NCBI GenBank assembly: GCA_016787985.1
Contig: JAEUTC010000165.1
Coordinates: forward strand, 1 to 46,518
Source: Flavobacteriales bacterium
GTDB taxonomy: Bacteria; Bacteroidota; Bacteroidia; Flavobacteriales_F; PHOS-HE28
Direction: 5' to 3'
Length of the DNA: 46,518 nucleotides
This document shows, in pieces, positions 16,027-24,441 of the stretch. The notes below the pieces were generated by a model, which saw only the letters and a list, made by a program, of their open reading frames with translations, was not told the DNA's origin and made no database searches. Within the stretch, counting starts at the first letter, position 1. The number at the start of each line of letters is the position of its first letter. A program made the translations under genes and the position numbers.

Positions 16027-17523
16027 ATGGGAAAGCTGGCACGCCAAGCGTCTTTGAATTTCGTGCTGACCTATATGGGTCTTCTCCTTGGTTTCATCAA
16101 CACCGCGATATTATATCCTCGGATCCTTCCAGATGACCACTTTGGTCTGACCCGCTTGCTCGTGAGTATTGCGACTATGGCAGGCGCCTTCGCACAATTG
16201 GGACTGGATAACACCATCGTCCGCTACTTTCCATACTTCCGCAATCCGTCGACGAAGAACAACGGACTGCTTACGCTGGTCCTCGTCATCGCATTCGCGG
16301 GATCACTGATAGCAATGCTTTTCCTCGGTGCTTTTCATCCTTGGGTTGCTCGGATCTTCGGTGGTGAGAACGGCCTTTACGCCGTGTACGGGCTCTTTTC
16401 CCTTCCGCTCGTGTTGTCCGAGGTCTTCTTTCTCGTTCTGAGGGGATATAGCCGATCCTTACAACGCTCCGTGAAGCCGACCTTCCTAAGGGAGTTCGTG
16501 CTAAGAGCGCTGCAAACTGGCCTGATCGGGGCTCAAGCATACTGGCAATTCCCGCTCTCCTTGTTCATCGCCTTGTTCACAGCCACCTTCCTCATCTGCA
16601 CGATCTGGCTCTTCATCGACCTAACCATCCAAGGTGAACGACTGGTCCCTTGGAAGCAGGTGAGAGTACCACAACGACTCCGGAGTAGCATGGTCCGATT
16701 CAGCGCTTACACGGTGGCAGCAAGCATCGCCAGCGTGGTATTGGGAAGTATGGATCAACTGATGATCGGTGCTCTGCTCGGCAGCGCTTCACTTACACAG
16801 GTGGGCTACTATGCTGTTGCTTTCAATTTCGGGGCCATTGTTTCAGCACCCATGCGTGCATTGGGGCAATTGGGCATTCCACTGCTTGCAGAGGCATGGA
16901 AACACAAGGACCTATCTGCGATACAGCGTTTGTACACCCGGTCCGTATCAACTCAATTCACGATCGCAGGCTACCTCTTCCTGTTACTTTGGGTGGACCT
17001 CCGCGATCTTTTCACATTCCTCCGCCCGGAGTTCGGCGTGGCCTTCTCCTCTGCCCTGATAATCAGCGCGAGCAGCCTATTGAACATGGCCGTGGGCTTG
17101 AATGCCGGTATCATCACCATGAGCCGTAACTTCCGGTTCGACAGTGCTTCCAGCCTACTGCTATTGGTAAGTAACGCAATATTGAACTGGTTCCTCATAC
17201 GATGGCTGGGGATATCAGGCGCAGCATGGAGTACCCTTGTTTCGTTGATCATGGTCCTCATAGTACGCGTGTGGTTCCTCTGGAGCAGGTTCCGACTGTG
17301 GCCCTATTCCCGGAAGACCGTCATCATTCCTCTCATCGTTCTCGTGATCGGTCTGCCATTACTCGAAGCTCCGATGTCAGGTATCCCTTGGCTCGACATC
17401 CTGTTGCGCGGCGTGATAGTCACGGTCGTATATTGGTCTATGATGTTCTGGTTGAAGATCGCGCCAGACCTTTCGGAAAGGGCTATCGCGATACTTCGCG
17501 GTCACACTTCAAGGCAACGATGA
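16027..17523 (+). CDS. Polysaccharide flippase (Wzx/oligosaccharide flippase family)
   Basis: A 498-residue inner-membrane protein of the polysaccharide biosynthesis/MVF-MATE-like superfamily, expected to flip lipid-linked sugar repeat units to the periplasmic face. Twelve to fourteen hydrophobic helices run the whole length. The opening MGKLARQASLNFVLTYMGLLLGFINTAILYPRIL is typical of Bacteroidota members, as is the early LARLLVSIATMAGAFAQLGLDNTIVRYFP-like region. A second-half segment (SMDQLMIGALLGSASLTQVGYYAVAF) is the other family landmark. The neighbouring GT4 and methyltransferase genes support an O-antigen or exopolysaccharide role. It ends overlapping the convergent glycosyltransferase by 15 bp. 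Composition is lower in GC than the window average, as is common for such loci. Confidence 0.9.
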   Translation: MGKLARQASLNFVLTYMGLLLGFINTAILYPRILPDDHFGLTRLLVSIATMAGAFAQLGLDNTIVRYFPYFRNPSTKNNGLLTLVLVIAFAGSLIAMLFLGAFHPWVARIFGGENGLYAVYGLFSLPLVLSEVFFLVLRGYSRSLQRSVKPTFLREFVLRALQTGLIGAQAYWQFPLSLFIALFTATFLICTIWLFIDLTIQGERLVPWKQVRVPQRLRSSMVRFSAYTVAASIASVVLGSMDQLMIGALLGSASLTQVGYYAVAFNFGAIVSAPMRALGQLGIPLLAEAWKHKDLSAIQRLYTRSVSTQFTIAGYLFLLLWVDLRDLFTFLRPEFGVAFSSALIISASSLLNMAVGLNAGIITMSRNFRFDSASSLLLLVSNAILNWFLIRWLGISGAAWSTLVSLIMVLIVRVWFLWSRFRLWPYSRKTVIIPLIVLVIGLPLLEAPMSGIPWLDILLRGVIVTVVYWSMMFWLKIAPDLSERAIAILRGHTSRQR

Positions 17524-18558
17524 GCCGATCAGGCCGATCAACTCCGTAGCCCGACGTTCCTCCGAGTAGTTCGCCTCTACTCGGCGGCGGGCTTTCCAAG
17601 CATTGGCCGTGCTCACCATCGACAGTGCTCGATCCAGTTGCTTGATGACCAAGGAGGTATCGCGCAGTGGAACGATGACACCAGCATCTCCAACGACCTC
17701 CGGCATCGCTCCAACCGCGGAGACCAACGGCACACATCCACATAGCATCGCTTCGCAAAGAGCGTTGGGAAAACCTTCCGAAAGGGAGAGCTGAGCATAT
17801 ACCTTGGCCCGTTGATAGTAGGAGGATAGCGAGTCGTTCGGGACCGGTGGAAGGAAAGTAATGTTCTCAGGAACCTCGACGGTATTCGGCGAGCCCAAGC
17901 CAATGACAACGATACGAAGGTCCGGCTTCGCCGTCGCCGCCTGGATCAGCATATCGATGCCTTTCAGGACAAGTGTGGATGGGCGACGATCACCCAGAGC
18001 CACGCTGACCACATCTATGTCGCGTGGTCCTTCGTTCAAGGGCCATGATGCAGCAGAATAACCATTGTGCACCACTGAAACCCGAGTACGAAGGTCAGGC
18101 ATATGCACCATAAGACCCTGTTCCGCAGGGTCGTCAAGTCGGTACGTGTTCCTGGCCCGAACCAAAGAGTCATGAACCGGAGAGATGACACGAGCCCACC
18201 GATAGCCCATGCGCGTTATCCTACCAAGTGGCTCCCGCGCGAAGTTTCCATACCGAAGCGAAGGGAAGGAGACACAATCCGTTCCTCCTGTGATTATGAT
18301 GCATGGTCGGCCCTTTGAGCGCGCGATGAGTGAAGGTAAAAGAGCATGGTAGCCGCCGAACTGTACGACCACTGCATCCCAACGACTGAAGAGCAACCGA
18401 ATGGCTTGGTCGACCATCAAAAAAGGAACCTGCCATTTTCGGCGCCAGGGAAAAGGGAGATCGCGCACCTCGAAAGCATGCTCCATCAGTCTACGATCCT
18501 TCACCACGAAAGAAGAAGGCCCCGGATGGACGTGGACAACGATCGGTCGGACCTTCAT
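17509..18558 (-). CDS. GT4 glycosyltransferase
   Basis: A 349-residue GT-B glycosyltransferase of family 4 type. The N-terminal half has the first strand PIVVHVHPGPSSF and a loop IITGGTDCVSF; the C-terminal half contains a strand/helix unit (KPDLRIVVIGLGSPN), then the donor-binding core YAQLSLSEGFPNALCEAMLCGCVPLVS with the E-x7-E-like pair, and VVGDAGVIVP. These are diagnostic for the GT4 group, although the exact sugar is not. The ATG at 18558 gives a normal first strand and follows the methyltransferase stop by 1 nt; the frame remains open 38 codons upstream inside that gene, which I exclude. The two genes likely form an operon, convergent with the flippase gene. Confidence 0.88.
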   Translation of the reverse strand: MKVRPIVVHVHPGPSSFVVKDRRLMEHAFEVRDLPFPWRRKWQVPFLMVDQAIRLLFSRWDAVVVQFGGYHALLPSLIARSKGRPCIIITGGTDCVSFPSLRYGNFAREPLGRITRMGYRWARVISPVHDSLVRARNTYRLDDPAEQGLMVHMPDLRTRVSVVHNGYSAASWPLNEGPRDIDVVSVALGDRRPSTLVLKGIDMLIQAATAKPDLRIVVIGLGSPNTVEVPENITFLPPVPNDSLSSYYQRAKVYAQLSLSEGFPNALCEAMLCGCVPLVSAVGAMPEVVGDAGVIVPLRDTSLVIKQLDRALSMVSTANAWKARRRVEANYSEERRATELIGLIGSSLP

Positions 18559-18559
18559 A

Positions 18560-19276
18560 TCACCATGGGAGACGCGAACGTAACTCAGCCCAGCGCAAGG
18601 ACCATTTACCCTTCCGGACCAGACCGTCCAACGAAAATGCGGGTCGAAGGACGATCGAATGGTACTCCACATGAGCGAACTGTAATCCGTACGAGGTCAG
18701 GGACTCAAGAACAAGTCCTGCTGCGTAAGTCGTGGTGATCAAACGATCCAAGTGCACCGGCTGATCAAGTACCTGTAACACACTCGGGTCGTGAACATGT
18801 AGATACTCCAACAGCTCTGCGTTCGGTACATTGATGAGCACTCGACCATCGGGAGCCATATGTCGCGCGATGGTAGCGAATAAACGCGCATGATCGACCA
18901 ATGGAATGTGTTCAATGACATCTGGGAGCACCACCAGATCGTAGCGATGCGTCACTTCGAAATCACGCATATCGCTCACCAGGAATTCCACCTGGCCATA
19001 CTTGCGGAGGTTCTGCGATGCGATCTCGATGCTCTTTGGACTGATGTCGACCGCGAGTATTCGTCCATTCGGAACCGCCTTCGCAAGCAACGATGTGACT
19101 GTGCCGATCCCACAACCTATCTCAAGTACCCTTGAACCATCACGCAATCCGGCATTCCTCGCGTTCCGAAGGATCGTCCGATGACGGATATTAATGCCCA
19201 ACTTCACCTGATGAGCACTGAACCCATCATACCAATCGCTTATGAGGCCATTATTGGAGTTTCTCGTTATCGCCAT
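18560..19276 (-). CDS. Class I SAM-dependent methyltransferase
   Basis: A 238-residue Rossmann-fold methyltransferase. Motif I LEIGCGIGT is at residues 51-59, the acidic post-I residue is in ILAVDISPKSIEIA, motif II region YDLVVLPDVIEHIP, and motif III-like GRVLINVPN. The combination DVIEHI with a following leucine-rich helix is typical of methyltransferases acting on small molecules or sugars in polysaccharide loci. The substrate cannot be read. The C-terminal third (FSLDGLVRKGKWSLRWAELR) is basic and amphipathic and may touch the membrane or partner enzyme. It is the first gene of a two-gene minus-strand unit with the GT4 downstream, with 1 nt between them. The 336 bp upstream contain no recognised gene but do contain a structured inverted repeat. 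Confidence 0.88.
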   Translation of the reverse strand: MAITRNSNNGLISDWYDGFSAHQVKLGINIRHRTILRNARNAGLRDGSRVLEIGCGIGTVTSLLAKAVPNGRILAVDISPKSIEIASQNLRKYGQVEFLVSDMRDFEVTHRYDLVVLPDVIEHIPLVDHARLFATIARHMAPDGRVLINVPNAELLEYLHVHDPSVLQVLDQPVHLDRLITTTYAAGLVLESLTSYGLQFAHVEYHSIVLRPAFSLDGLVRKGKWSLRWAELRSRLPW

Positions 19277-19612
19277 ATCTAACTATTTATTCGCAACGGT
19301 CGCCAGAGAACAACAACGACCGAGCTGTTGGTGATCGACGACATTGTTGTCATTCTAAGCCTTCGTTCCCGAGCACCGACTGCATACCACAAAATTCCTC
19401 CCGAAACAAACCTCCTGCCATGCGCATGATCGCAAGTTCTCATTACCTGAAAGCAGAAGGTATGAGATGCGCATGCGTCGGGGCCAGCTACGGGCTCTAA
19501 GGCCTTGGATATTCAGCGCTGCAACCACAGTGAGGCGGAAAGGGTAACGAATGTCCGAGTGAAGGTCTTCAAGATGAACTCGTGGCGCAAGTTATCCAAT
19601 AATGTAGTGCGA
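19277..19612. other. 336-bp non-coding region with a folded element
   Basis: No gene is recognised here. Composition is AT-richer than the window in general (26 of 60 bases are G or C in 19261-19320). It contains an imperfect two-part inverted repeat at 19419-19475. The expected promoter for the methyltransferase should lie at the left end, but only weak matches to TAnnTTTG are seen. Confidence 0.5.
19419..19475. repeat. Two-stem imperfect inverted repeat
   Basis: The inner stem pairs CTCATTACCT (19439-19448) with AGGTATGAG (19458-19466), with one bulged T and a 9-nt loop. The outer stem pairs CATGCGCAT (19419-19427) with ATGCGCATG (19467-19475), all nine positions complementary. Only the left side has an 11-nt insert between stems. 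No T-tract follows, so a simple terminator is unlikely; a structured RNA, protein site or mobile remnant are open options. Confidence 0.6.
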
Positions 19613-19927
19613 TCATGGGTTATGCTGAATGCGAATGGGCGGATCGCTTAGATGGATGGGATATACTATCGATGCGGAGGTATTGAACAAATAGGACCTC
19701 TTTCTGATCTTGAGCCGGAGGCCGTTTCGCCAGCAGGTTCCATGCATCCTCAACTCTTCAACGATATGACCACTGTATCGACTTTCCTCGTTGCATTGAA
19801 ACTGGAAATCCACAAGCATTGAGGACATCATCAGCGAACGGACATTACATGCTTCTCCTATCGCGATCAGGTCACTCGATGCTCCGGGTTGGACGTTCTT
19901 CGGTCCACCTCCAGGGGCATCGCTCAT
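19613..19927 (-). CDS. Small hypothetical protein, possibly a gene remnant
   Basis: A 104-residue frame that I do not recognise. Its ATG overlaps the stop of the upstream GT4 gene as ATGA, the same junction used elsewhere in these operons, which is the main argument that it is translated. The composition resembles the neighbouring lower-GC polysaccharide genes. The middle has cysteine- and basic-rich stretches (FQFQCNEESRY, RNGLRLKIRKRSY) but no signal peptide, membrane span or known motif. It could be a short real gene, the truncated start of a lost gene, or a chance frame. Confidence 0.3.
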   Translation of the reverse strand: MSDAPGGGPKNVQPGASSDLIAIGEACNVRSLMMSSMLVDFQFQCNEESRYSGHIVEELRMHGTCWRNGLRLKIRKRSYLFNTSASIVYPIHLSDPPIRIQHNP

Positions 19928-21210
19928 TGGCCGATCGAACAGTTCTCGAGTAAGGTGACCAGCCTCCTGGTCAGGTTGCGCCGGTCGTAGGAAGCAAGGG
20001 CTGTATTGGCCCCAGATGTATGGGCAAAGAGCGCATTAACAGCCTCTTTCATCGCATGCTCATCCCTGCGCGGTACGATCACGTGCGGAGCACTGAGCAC
20101 CCGGCCTATTTCCGCATCAAGAGGAGCGATCGACAGGATCGGCCTCCCCGTAGAAAGGTACTCGAACACCTTCGCAGGTAGGAATCCGCCCACATTGGGT
20201 GTATCGTTCACAGGAAGGAGCAATACACGTGCACGCTGCATCTGCCTCAGCGCCTCATGGTGTGGTAAATGCGTGTATCTTTCGGTGTATGATGACAGAC
20301 CAGCTGCTTTTATGCTGTGTTGCACCGTGTGGTCCACTCCGCCGATAAGCCTTAGCTTGAAGCGTGAACGGAACTCATCATCGCTGCTAATGCGTTCCGC
20401 CAGCGCCCTCCACAATTCGGGCACATCGCGGGTGGCGCTGATGGACCCTACATGAACGAGAGACCATTCCGCATCCACCTCGGCTGGTGGCGACGGTAGG
20501 TCCGCCGGGTCGAACCCGTTGGTGATCACCTCCACCTGCTTCGCGCCGAGGGCTTTCAACTCTTCCGCCCAGCGCCAGCTCACGGTGATCACACTGTCCG
20601 CTCCGGTGAGCACTTCACGTTCCAAGCGGTGTTGCTTCGCGTCGGCCCAACGGGTCAATTTCAACTGGCCATAGAAATCGATGTTCGTCCAAGGATCACG
20701 GAAATCGGCGAGCCAGGGTATGCCCGTGCGCTTCTTCAACTCCCCGCCGATCAAGTGCAAACTGTGCGGCGAACCTGTGGTGACGATCACTTCCACAGGA
20801 TGTTCCTTCAGGTATTGCTCCAAGCGCTTCACCGAGGGTTTTACCCACCACACCCGCGCATCAGGGATGAAGAAGTTACTGCGCACCCAGTTCGCGAGGT
20901 CCTCCTTCCATGTGGGACCATCTCCCTCCTCTTTCAAGAAGGCCGTCTGCAGTCGTTCGTCGGTCTTCTTTCCGGTGAAGCGCTTGTACCAAGCGTACGG
21001 CTCGGTGATCGGCGCTTTGATGACCTCCGCTTCAACTGGCACGTCCTTCAGTAACGTTTCGTCCACGGCCATCAACTCTGGGTTCTCCGGCGTGTACACT
21101 ACCGGCTGCCAACCGAACTGAGGCAGGTACTTGGCAAACTTCAACCAGCGGTATACCCCCACCCCGGCATTGGGCGGCCAGTAGTAGGCGATGATCAGGA
21201 CGCGCTTCAT
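19924..21210 (-). CDS. GT4-type glycosyltransferase
   Basis: A 428-residue GT-B glycosyltransferase. The N-terminus (RVLIIAYYWPPNAGVGVYRW) is characteristic of a Bacteroidota subgroup whose members start with a YWPP segment and a following KFAKYLPQ helix. Other features are IVTTGSPHSLHLIG, the DFRDPWTN motif, GADSVITVSWRWAEEL, VEVITNGFDP, LVHVGSISATRDV and the donor-binding loop GFLPAKVFEYLSTGRPIL. The order and spacing are complete, so it should be active. Its ATG overlaps the YfhO stop by 4 bp (21207-21210) and its own stop overlaps the small downstream frame, indicating one co-translated unit with DUF4834 and YfhO. The sugar and acceptor are unknown. Confidence 0.88.
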   Translation of the reverse strand: MKRVLIIAYYWPPNAGVGVYRWLKFAKYLPQFGWQPVVYTPENPELMAVDETLLKDVPVEAEVIKAPITEPYAWYKRFTGKKTDERLQTAFLKEEGDGPTWKEDLANWVRSNFFIPDARVWWVKPSVKRLEQYLKEHPVEVIVTTGSPHSLHLIGGELKKRTGIPWLADFRDPWTNIDFYGQLKLTRWADAKQHRLEREVLTGADSVITVSWRWAEELKALGAKQVEVITNGFDPADLPSPPAEVDAEWSLVHVGSISATRDVPELWRALAERISSDDEFRSRFKLRLIGGVDHTVQHSIKAAGLSSYTERYTHLPHHEALRQMQRARVLLLPVNDTPNVGGFLPAKVFEYLSTGRPILSIAPLDAEIGRVLSAPHVIVPRRDEHAMKEAVNALFAHTSGANTALASYDRRNLTRRLVTLLENCSIGQ

Positions 21211-24071
21211 TCCTTCCGCAAGGCCGAACGCGCCTCGCGCACCAAAGCACCCAAGGCCAGCAGCAGTACCAACGCGCTGGCAGCCATCATGTACGGGCGC
21301 GAAGTGTGGAAAGGTTTGCTGTGGATGCTGAAGACCACTTCATGCTCGCCTGCAGGCACACGCAGACCGCGCAACACGTAGTCCACGCGTGCATGCTCCA
21401 CGGGCTGGCCGTCGATGCTGGCCTGCCAATCGGGACCGTACCAGATCTCGCTGAACACCACCACACCACCAGCTTGTGAACGCACGTTGTACGTGAGCTT
21501 GTTGGTCTCGTAGCTGGTCAGTTCTGCGCTGGCAGATGGATCAGGTGAAAGCGGTGCATCACCGATCACGGGGCGGTAACGCTCATCCACCAAGGCGGTG
21601 CGTGCCGGGTCGAAAGCGCTCAACGCCATGATCTCCGCATCGGCATCCTGCTGCCACTTCACTTCATCCACGAACCACGCTGCACCTAGCGCGTTGGTGT
21701 TGCGGATCGGTGGACGCTCGGGATTGTAGATCAAGTAGCGCGTGTTTAGCATGTTGAGCACGCCCTCCTTCGCCAGCAGGCTGTCGATCTGCGGTAGCGA
21801 TGTCCCGCTCTGCAACAGATCACCCACACGTTGCATGGCCGCGCCCAGCTGAAATTCGATCAACTCCTGGTAGCGTTTCAACTTGGCACCGTGGTAACCA
21901 CCCAGACTGCGGTGGAAGTAGCTCACCTGTGTGCTGTTGAACGGATTGGTGAGCGTGAGGACGCGGTAGCCTCCGTTGTGGCGACGCAGGCTCTGGAACC
22001 GGGCAGCGAGTTCTTCATCGGCCTTCACCACCTTGTTGGCACCGCTCTCCCGTTGCTTCTCCTCCTTCAACCGCGCCAGCACGGTCTTGTGCGCTTCCTC
22101 CGCAGCCGGGTTCCATTCGGCCTCTAGAATGGCCTTGTCCGCTGCGCTGGGTACGAAGGGTTTGTTCAGTTCATCCAGGTCGGCCCATTGTGCATAACGG
22201 CCCTTCTCCTTCTCATTGTGCATGTAGCGCTTGTCCACCGTCCATTGATCCAACAAGATCAACGCGCCGAGACCCGCGATGAACACCGTATTGCCCAACA
22301 CCTTGCGACCGAAGAGGAACAAGAGGATGCCCGCGCCGAGCACGAAGGCGAAACTGCGCCAGACGTCAGCGGTGAAGATGCCGATGCGCACTTCCTTCAA
22401 GTTGTCCACGAAGAGCGCCACCTGCGACTCCATCTCGGGTGAGCTCTCCGCCTGCTGCGTGAGCATGACCTTCTCTTGATCGCTCACGAAGCTGAAGAGG
22501 CTGTCCGGCGCCAGACCGAACGCCAGCAACAGCACGAGCACGCCGCCCACACCGATCATGGCGCGCTTCTCCATCAACTTATCCCAGGCTGCCCCCGTGG
22601 CGTTCCGCGCCTTCAACAGACGATCCACATACAACACCGCCAATACCGACACCGCCAGCGAGAGCACCACGAGGATCATGGTCACCGAACGGAACTTGTC
22701 ATAGCCGGGCACATGCTCCAGGAAGAAGTCGGTGAGCGGCATGTGATTGCGCCCCCACGAGAGCATCAACGTGAGCAACAGCGCACTGAAGAGCGCATAC
22801 ACCAACCCGTCGCGTACAAGCACCAGACCTGCGATCAAGTAGATGATCAACAAGGCACCGGCCAGTAGCGATGCTCTGATGCCCATCACCGCCACCGTGT
22901 TGTCGAGCTCGTCGAACGGCGCTGCGTTAGCGATGCCCACCTGCAAGGCCAGCAGGATCACCGATCCAAGGATCCACCAGCGATCGCGCCCTTCCGCCTG
23001 CAACAACAGCAGCAGCATGAGCACGAGGATGATGGCACCACCATATTGCGGACCGGCCGTGCTGTATTGATCACCCCAGTACCGGTTCATCTGAGCGATG
23101 TTCTGGCGCAACCGCGGGTCGGCCTTCGCCACTTCCGGTCCATTGCCGATCATGCTGCTGGAACCACCCTTCGCATCGGGTACCAGGAAGGTGAAGGACT
23201 CCTGCTTGCCATAGCTGTACTGCGTCACATAATCGCGGTCCAATCCAGCGGTGCGCAAGCCTTCATCCTTGGAACCATCGGGCAGGATGGTGAGCTCGCT
23301 CTTGCCGCGCGTGCTGTACTTGCCATATTCCATCGTGCTCCACAACATGCCCATGTTGCAGACCAAGGCCAGCACCACCGCCACCGCACCAAGGCCAGAA
23401 CGCATCGCGAAGTCGGGCAATGCCTTCTCCCAGAACGCGCGGGCCGCTTCCGAAAGGCCGAAAAGCACGAGCAACATCGCCAGGTAGTAGGTGATCTGCA
23501 CGTGGTTCATCATCACCTCCAAGCCCAGGAAGAGCGCCAGAAGTGAAGCGCCGGTCCATTTGTCGCCGCGGTACAGGAGGTACATGGCACCGAACACCAA
23601 GGGCATGTAGCCGATGGCGTTGGCCTTGCTGGTGTGGCCTGCCGGCAGGATCACGAAGAAGTAACTGCTGAAGGCGAAGGCGATGGCGCCCACCACGCTG
23701 AGCCAGGGATCCACCTTGAGGATGCGCAACAGCACGTACATGCCCAGCAGGTAGAGGAAGAGGAAGTTCGCCGGACGTGGAAGGAAGCCGTGGAAGGCAT
23801 CATCCACCACGGAGAGCAAGTTGGCCGTCCACTTCACCATGATCTGGTAGGAAGGCATGCCACTGAACATGCTGCCGGTCCACAGCGCCTCTTCGCCGGT
23901 GGCATCGCGGTGCTCGTTCACCTCTTGGGCCATGCCCTTCCATTGTTTGATGTCGTGCTGCACCAGCCCTTTGCCCTCCATCACCGGGGTGAAGTAGGCC
24001 AGGCACAGGGCATAGAACAGGGCCACCGCCGCCACAGCGGGCAGCATTCGTTTCCAAGGAAGGGCGTTCAT
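21207..24071 (-). CDS. YfhO family membrane glycosylation protein
   Basis: A 954-residue inner-membrane protein of the YfhO family. Related proteins in Gram-positives (such as YfhO of Bacillus) help glycosylate lipoteichoic acid; in Bacteroidota the partner is not known. The first two-thirds contain a dozen or more hydrophobic helices with a large periplasmic loop after MLWSTMEYGKYSTRGKSEL. The opening TPVMEGKGLVQHDIKQWKGM and GEEALWTGSMFSGMPSYQI are landmark segments: acidic residues after the first helix are expected to be catalytic in GT-C enzymes. The C-terminal soluble domain ends in NVRSQAGGVVVFSEIWYGPDWQASIDG, the other conserved part, then a last helix. It follows DUF4834 by 15 nt and overlaps the GT4 by 4 bp. 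Confidence 0.9.
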   Translation of the reverse strand: MNALPWKRMLPAVAAVALFYALCLAYFTPVMEGKGLVQHDIKQWKGMAQEVNEHRDATGEEALWTGSMFSGMPSYQIMVKWTANLLSVVDDAFHGFLPRPANFLFLYLLGMYVLLRILKVDPWLSVVGAIAFAFSSYFFVILPAGHTSKANAIGYMPLVFGAMYLLYRGDKWTGASLLALFLGLEVMMNHVQITYYLAMLLVLFGLSEAARAFWEKALPDFAMRSGLGAVAVVLALVCNMGMLWSTMEYGKYSTRGKSELTILPDGSKDEGLRTAGLDRDYVTQYSYGKQESFTFLVPDAKGGSSSMIGNGPEVAKADPRLRQNIAQMNRYWGDQYSTAGPQYGGAIILVLMLLLLLQAEGRDRWWILGSVILLALQVGIANAAPFDELDNTVAVMGIRASLLAGALLIIYLIAGLVLVRDGLVYALFSALLLTLMLSWGRNHMPLTDFFLEHVPGYDKFRSVTMILVVLSLAVSVLAVLYVDRLLKARNATGAAWDKLMEKRAMIGVGGVLVLLLAFGLAPDSLFSFVSDQEKVMLTQQAESSPEMESQVALFVDNLKEVRIGIFTADVWRSFAFVLGAGILLFLFGRKVLGNTVFIAGLGALILLDQWTVDKRYMHNEKEKGRYAQWADLDELNKPFVPSAADKAILEAEWNPAAEEAHKTVLARLKEEKQRESGANKVVKADEELAARFQSLRRHNGGYRVLTLTNPFNSTQVSYFHRSLGGYHGAKLKRYQELIEFQLGAAMQRVGDLLQSGTSLPQIDSLLAKEGVLNMLNTRYLIYNPERPPIRNTNALGAAWFVDEVKWQQDADAEIMALSAFDPARTALVDERYRPVIGDAPLSPDPSASAELTSYETNKLTYNVRSQAGGVVVFSEIWYGPDWQASIDGQPVEHARVDYVLRGLRVPAGEHEVVFSIHSKPFHTSRPYMMAASALVLLLALGALVREARSALRKE

Positions 24072-24086
24072 GGGTGGAAGATGGGG

Positions 24087-24332
24087 CTACTTGATCTCTT
24101 CGAAATCGGCATCCACGATGGTGCCACGCGATGGATCGGATGAGCGGTCGTTGTCCGATGGCCGTTCGATGCGCACCTCGCCAGCCGGGCGCTGGGGGTC
24201 GTTGGTACGGTGTGCCGGCGGCGTGTTGCGGGTGGCTTGGTACCGCAGGATCATGCGCAAGACCCACCACACGATCACCAATACGAGGATGGTGCGCAGG
24301 GTACCGTTGAAACTGGCTTCGGCTACGGTCAT
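24087..24332 (-). CDS. Small DUF4834-like membrane protein
   Basis: An 81-residue protein with one N-terminal transmembrane helix (LRTILVLVIVWWVLRMIL) after ASFNGT, then a hydrophilic tail ending GTIVDADFEEIK. This arrangement, small size, the ASFxG opening and the acidic VD(A/Y)xxEEIK end fit DUF4834 proteins, which in Bacteroidota often sit directly beside yfhO. No enzymatic residue is visible; a role as a small partner of YfhO is a guess from position. The long frame continues upstream through the helicase gene on the opposite strand, but the ATG at 24332 lies 10 nt after a perfect -7 box and is the sensible start. Confidence 0.75.
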   Translation of the reverse strand: MTVAEASFNGTLRTILVLVIVWWVLRMILRYQATRNTPPAHRTNDPQRPAGEVRIERPSDNDRSSDPSRGTIVDADFEEIK

Positions 24333-24342
24333 GGGAAGCGGC

Positions 24343-24350
24343 CAAAGATA
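24343..24350 (-). promoter_or_regulatory. -7 box for the DUF4834-yfhO-glycosyltransferase operon
   Basis: Minus-strand TATCTTTG fits TAnnTTTG exactly and lies 10 nt before the ATG at 24332. It is back to back with a plus-strand box at 24381-24388 driving the helicase gene. Confidence 0.7.
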
Positions 24351-24380
24351 GGCCCGGGGGTCCACCCGCCCCAGAACCCC

Positions 24381-24388
24381 TACCTTTG
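24381..24388 (+). promoter_or_regulatory. -7 box for the DEAD-box helicase gene
   Basis: TACCTTTG fits TAnnTTTG exactly and lies 53 nt before the helicase ATG at 24442. This gives a leader of roughly 45-50 nt, long compared with most boxes in this window and able to host regulation of an RNA helicase. Confidence 0.65.
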
Positions 24389-24441
24389 CGGCCGTTCTGC
24401 GCCGAATGGGCGCTTCGACCACCTTCCCCTTCTCCGTTACC

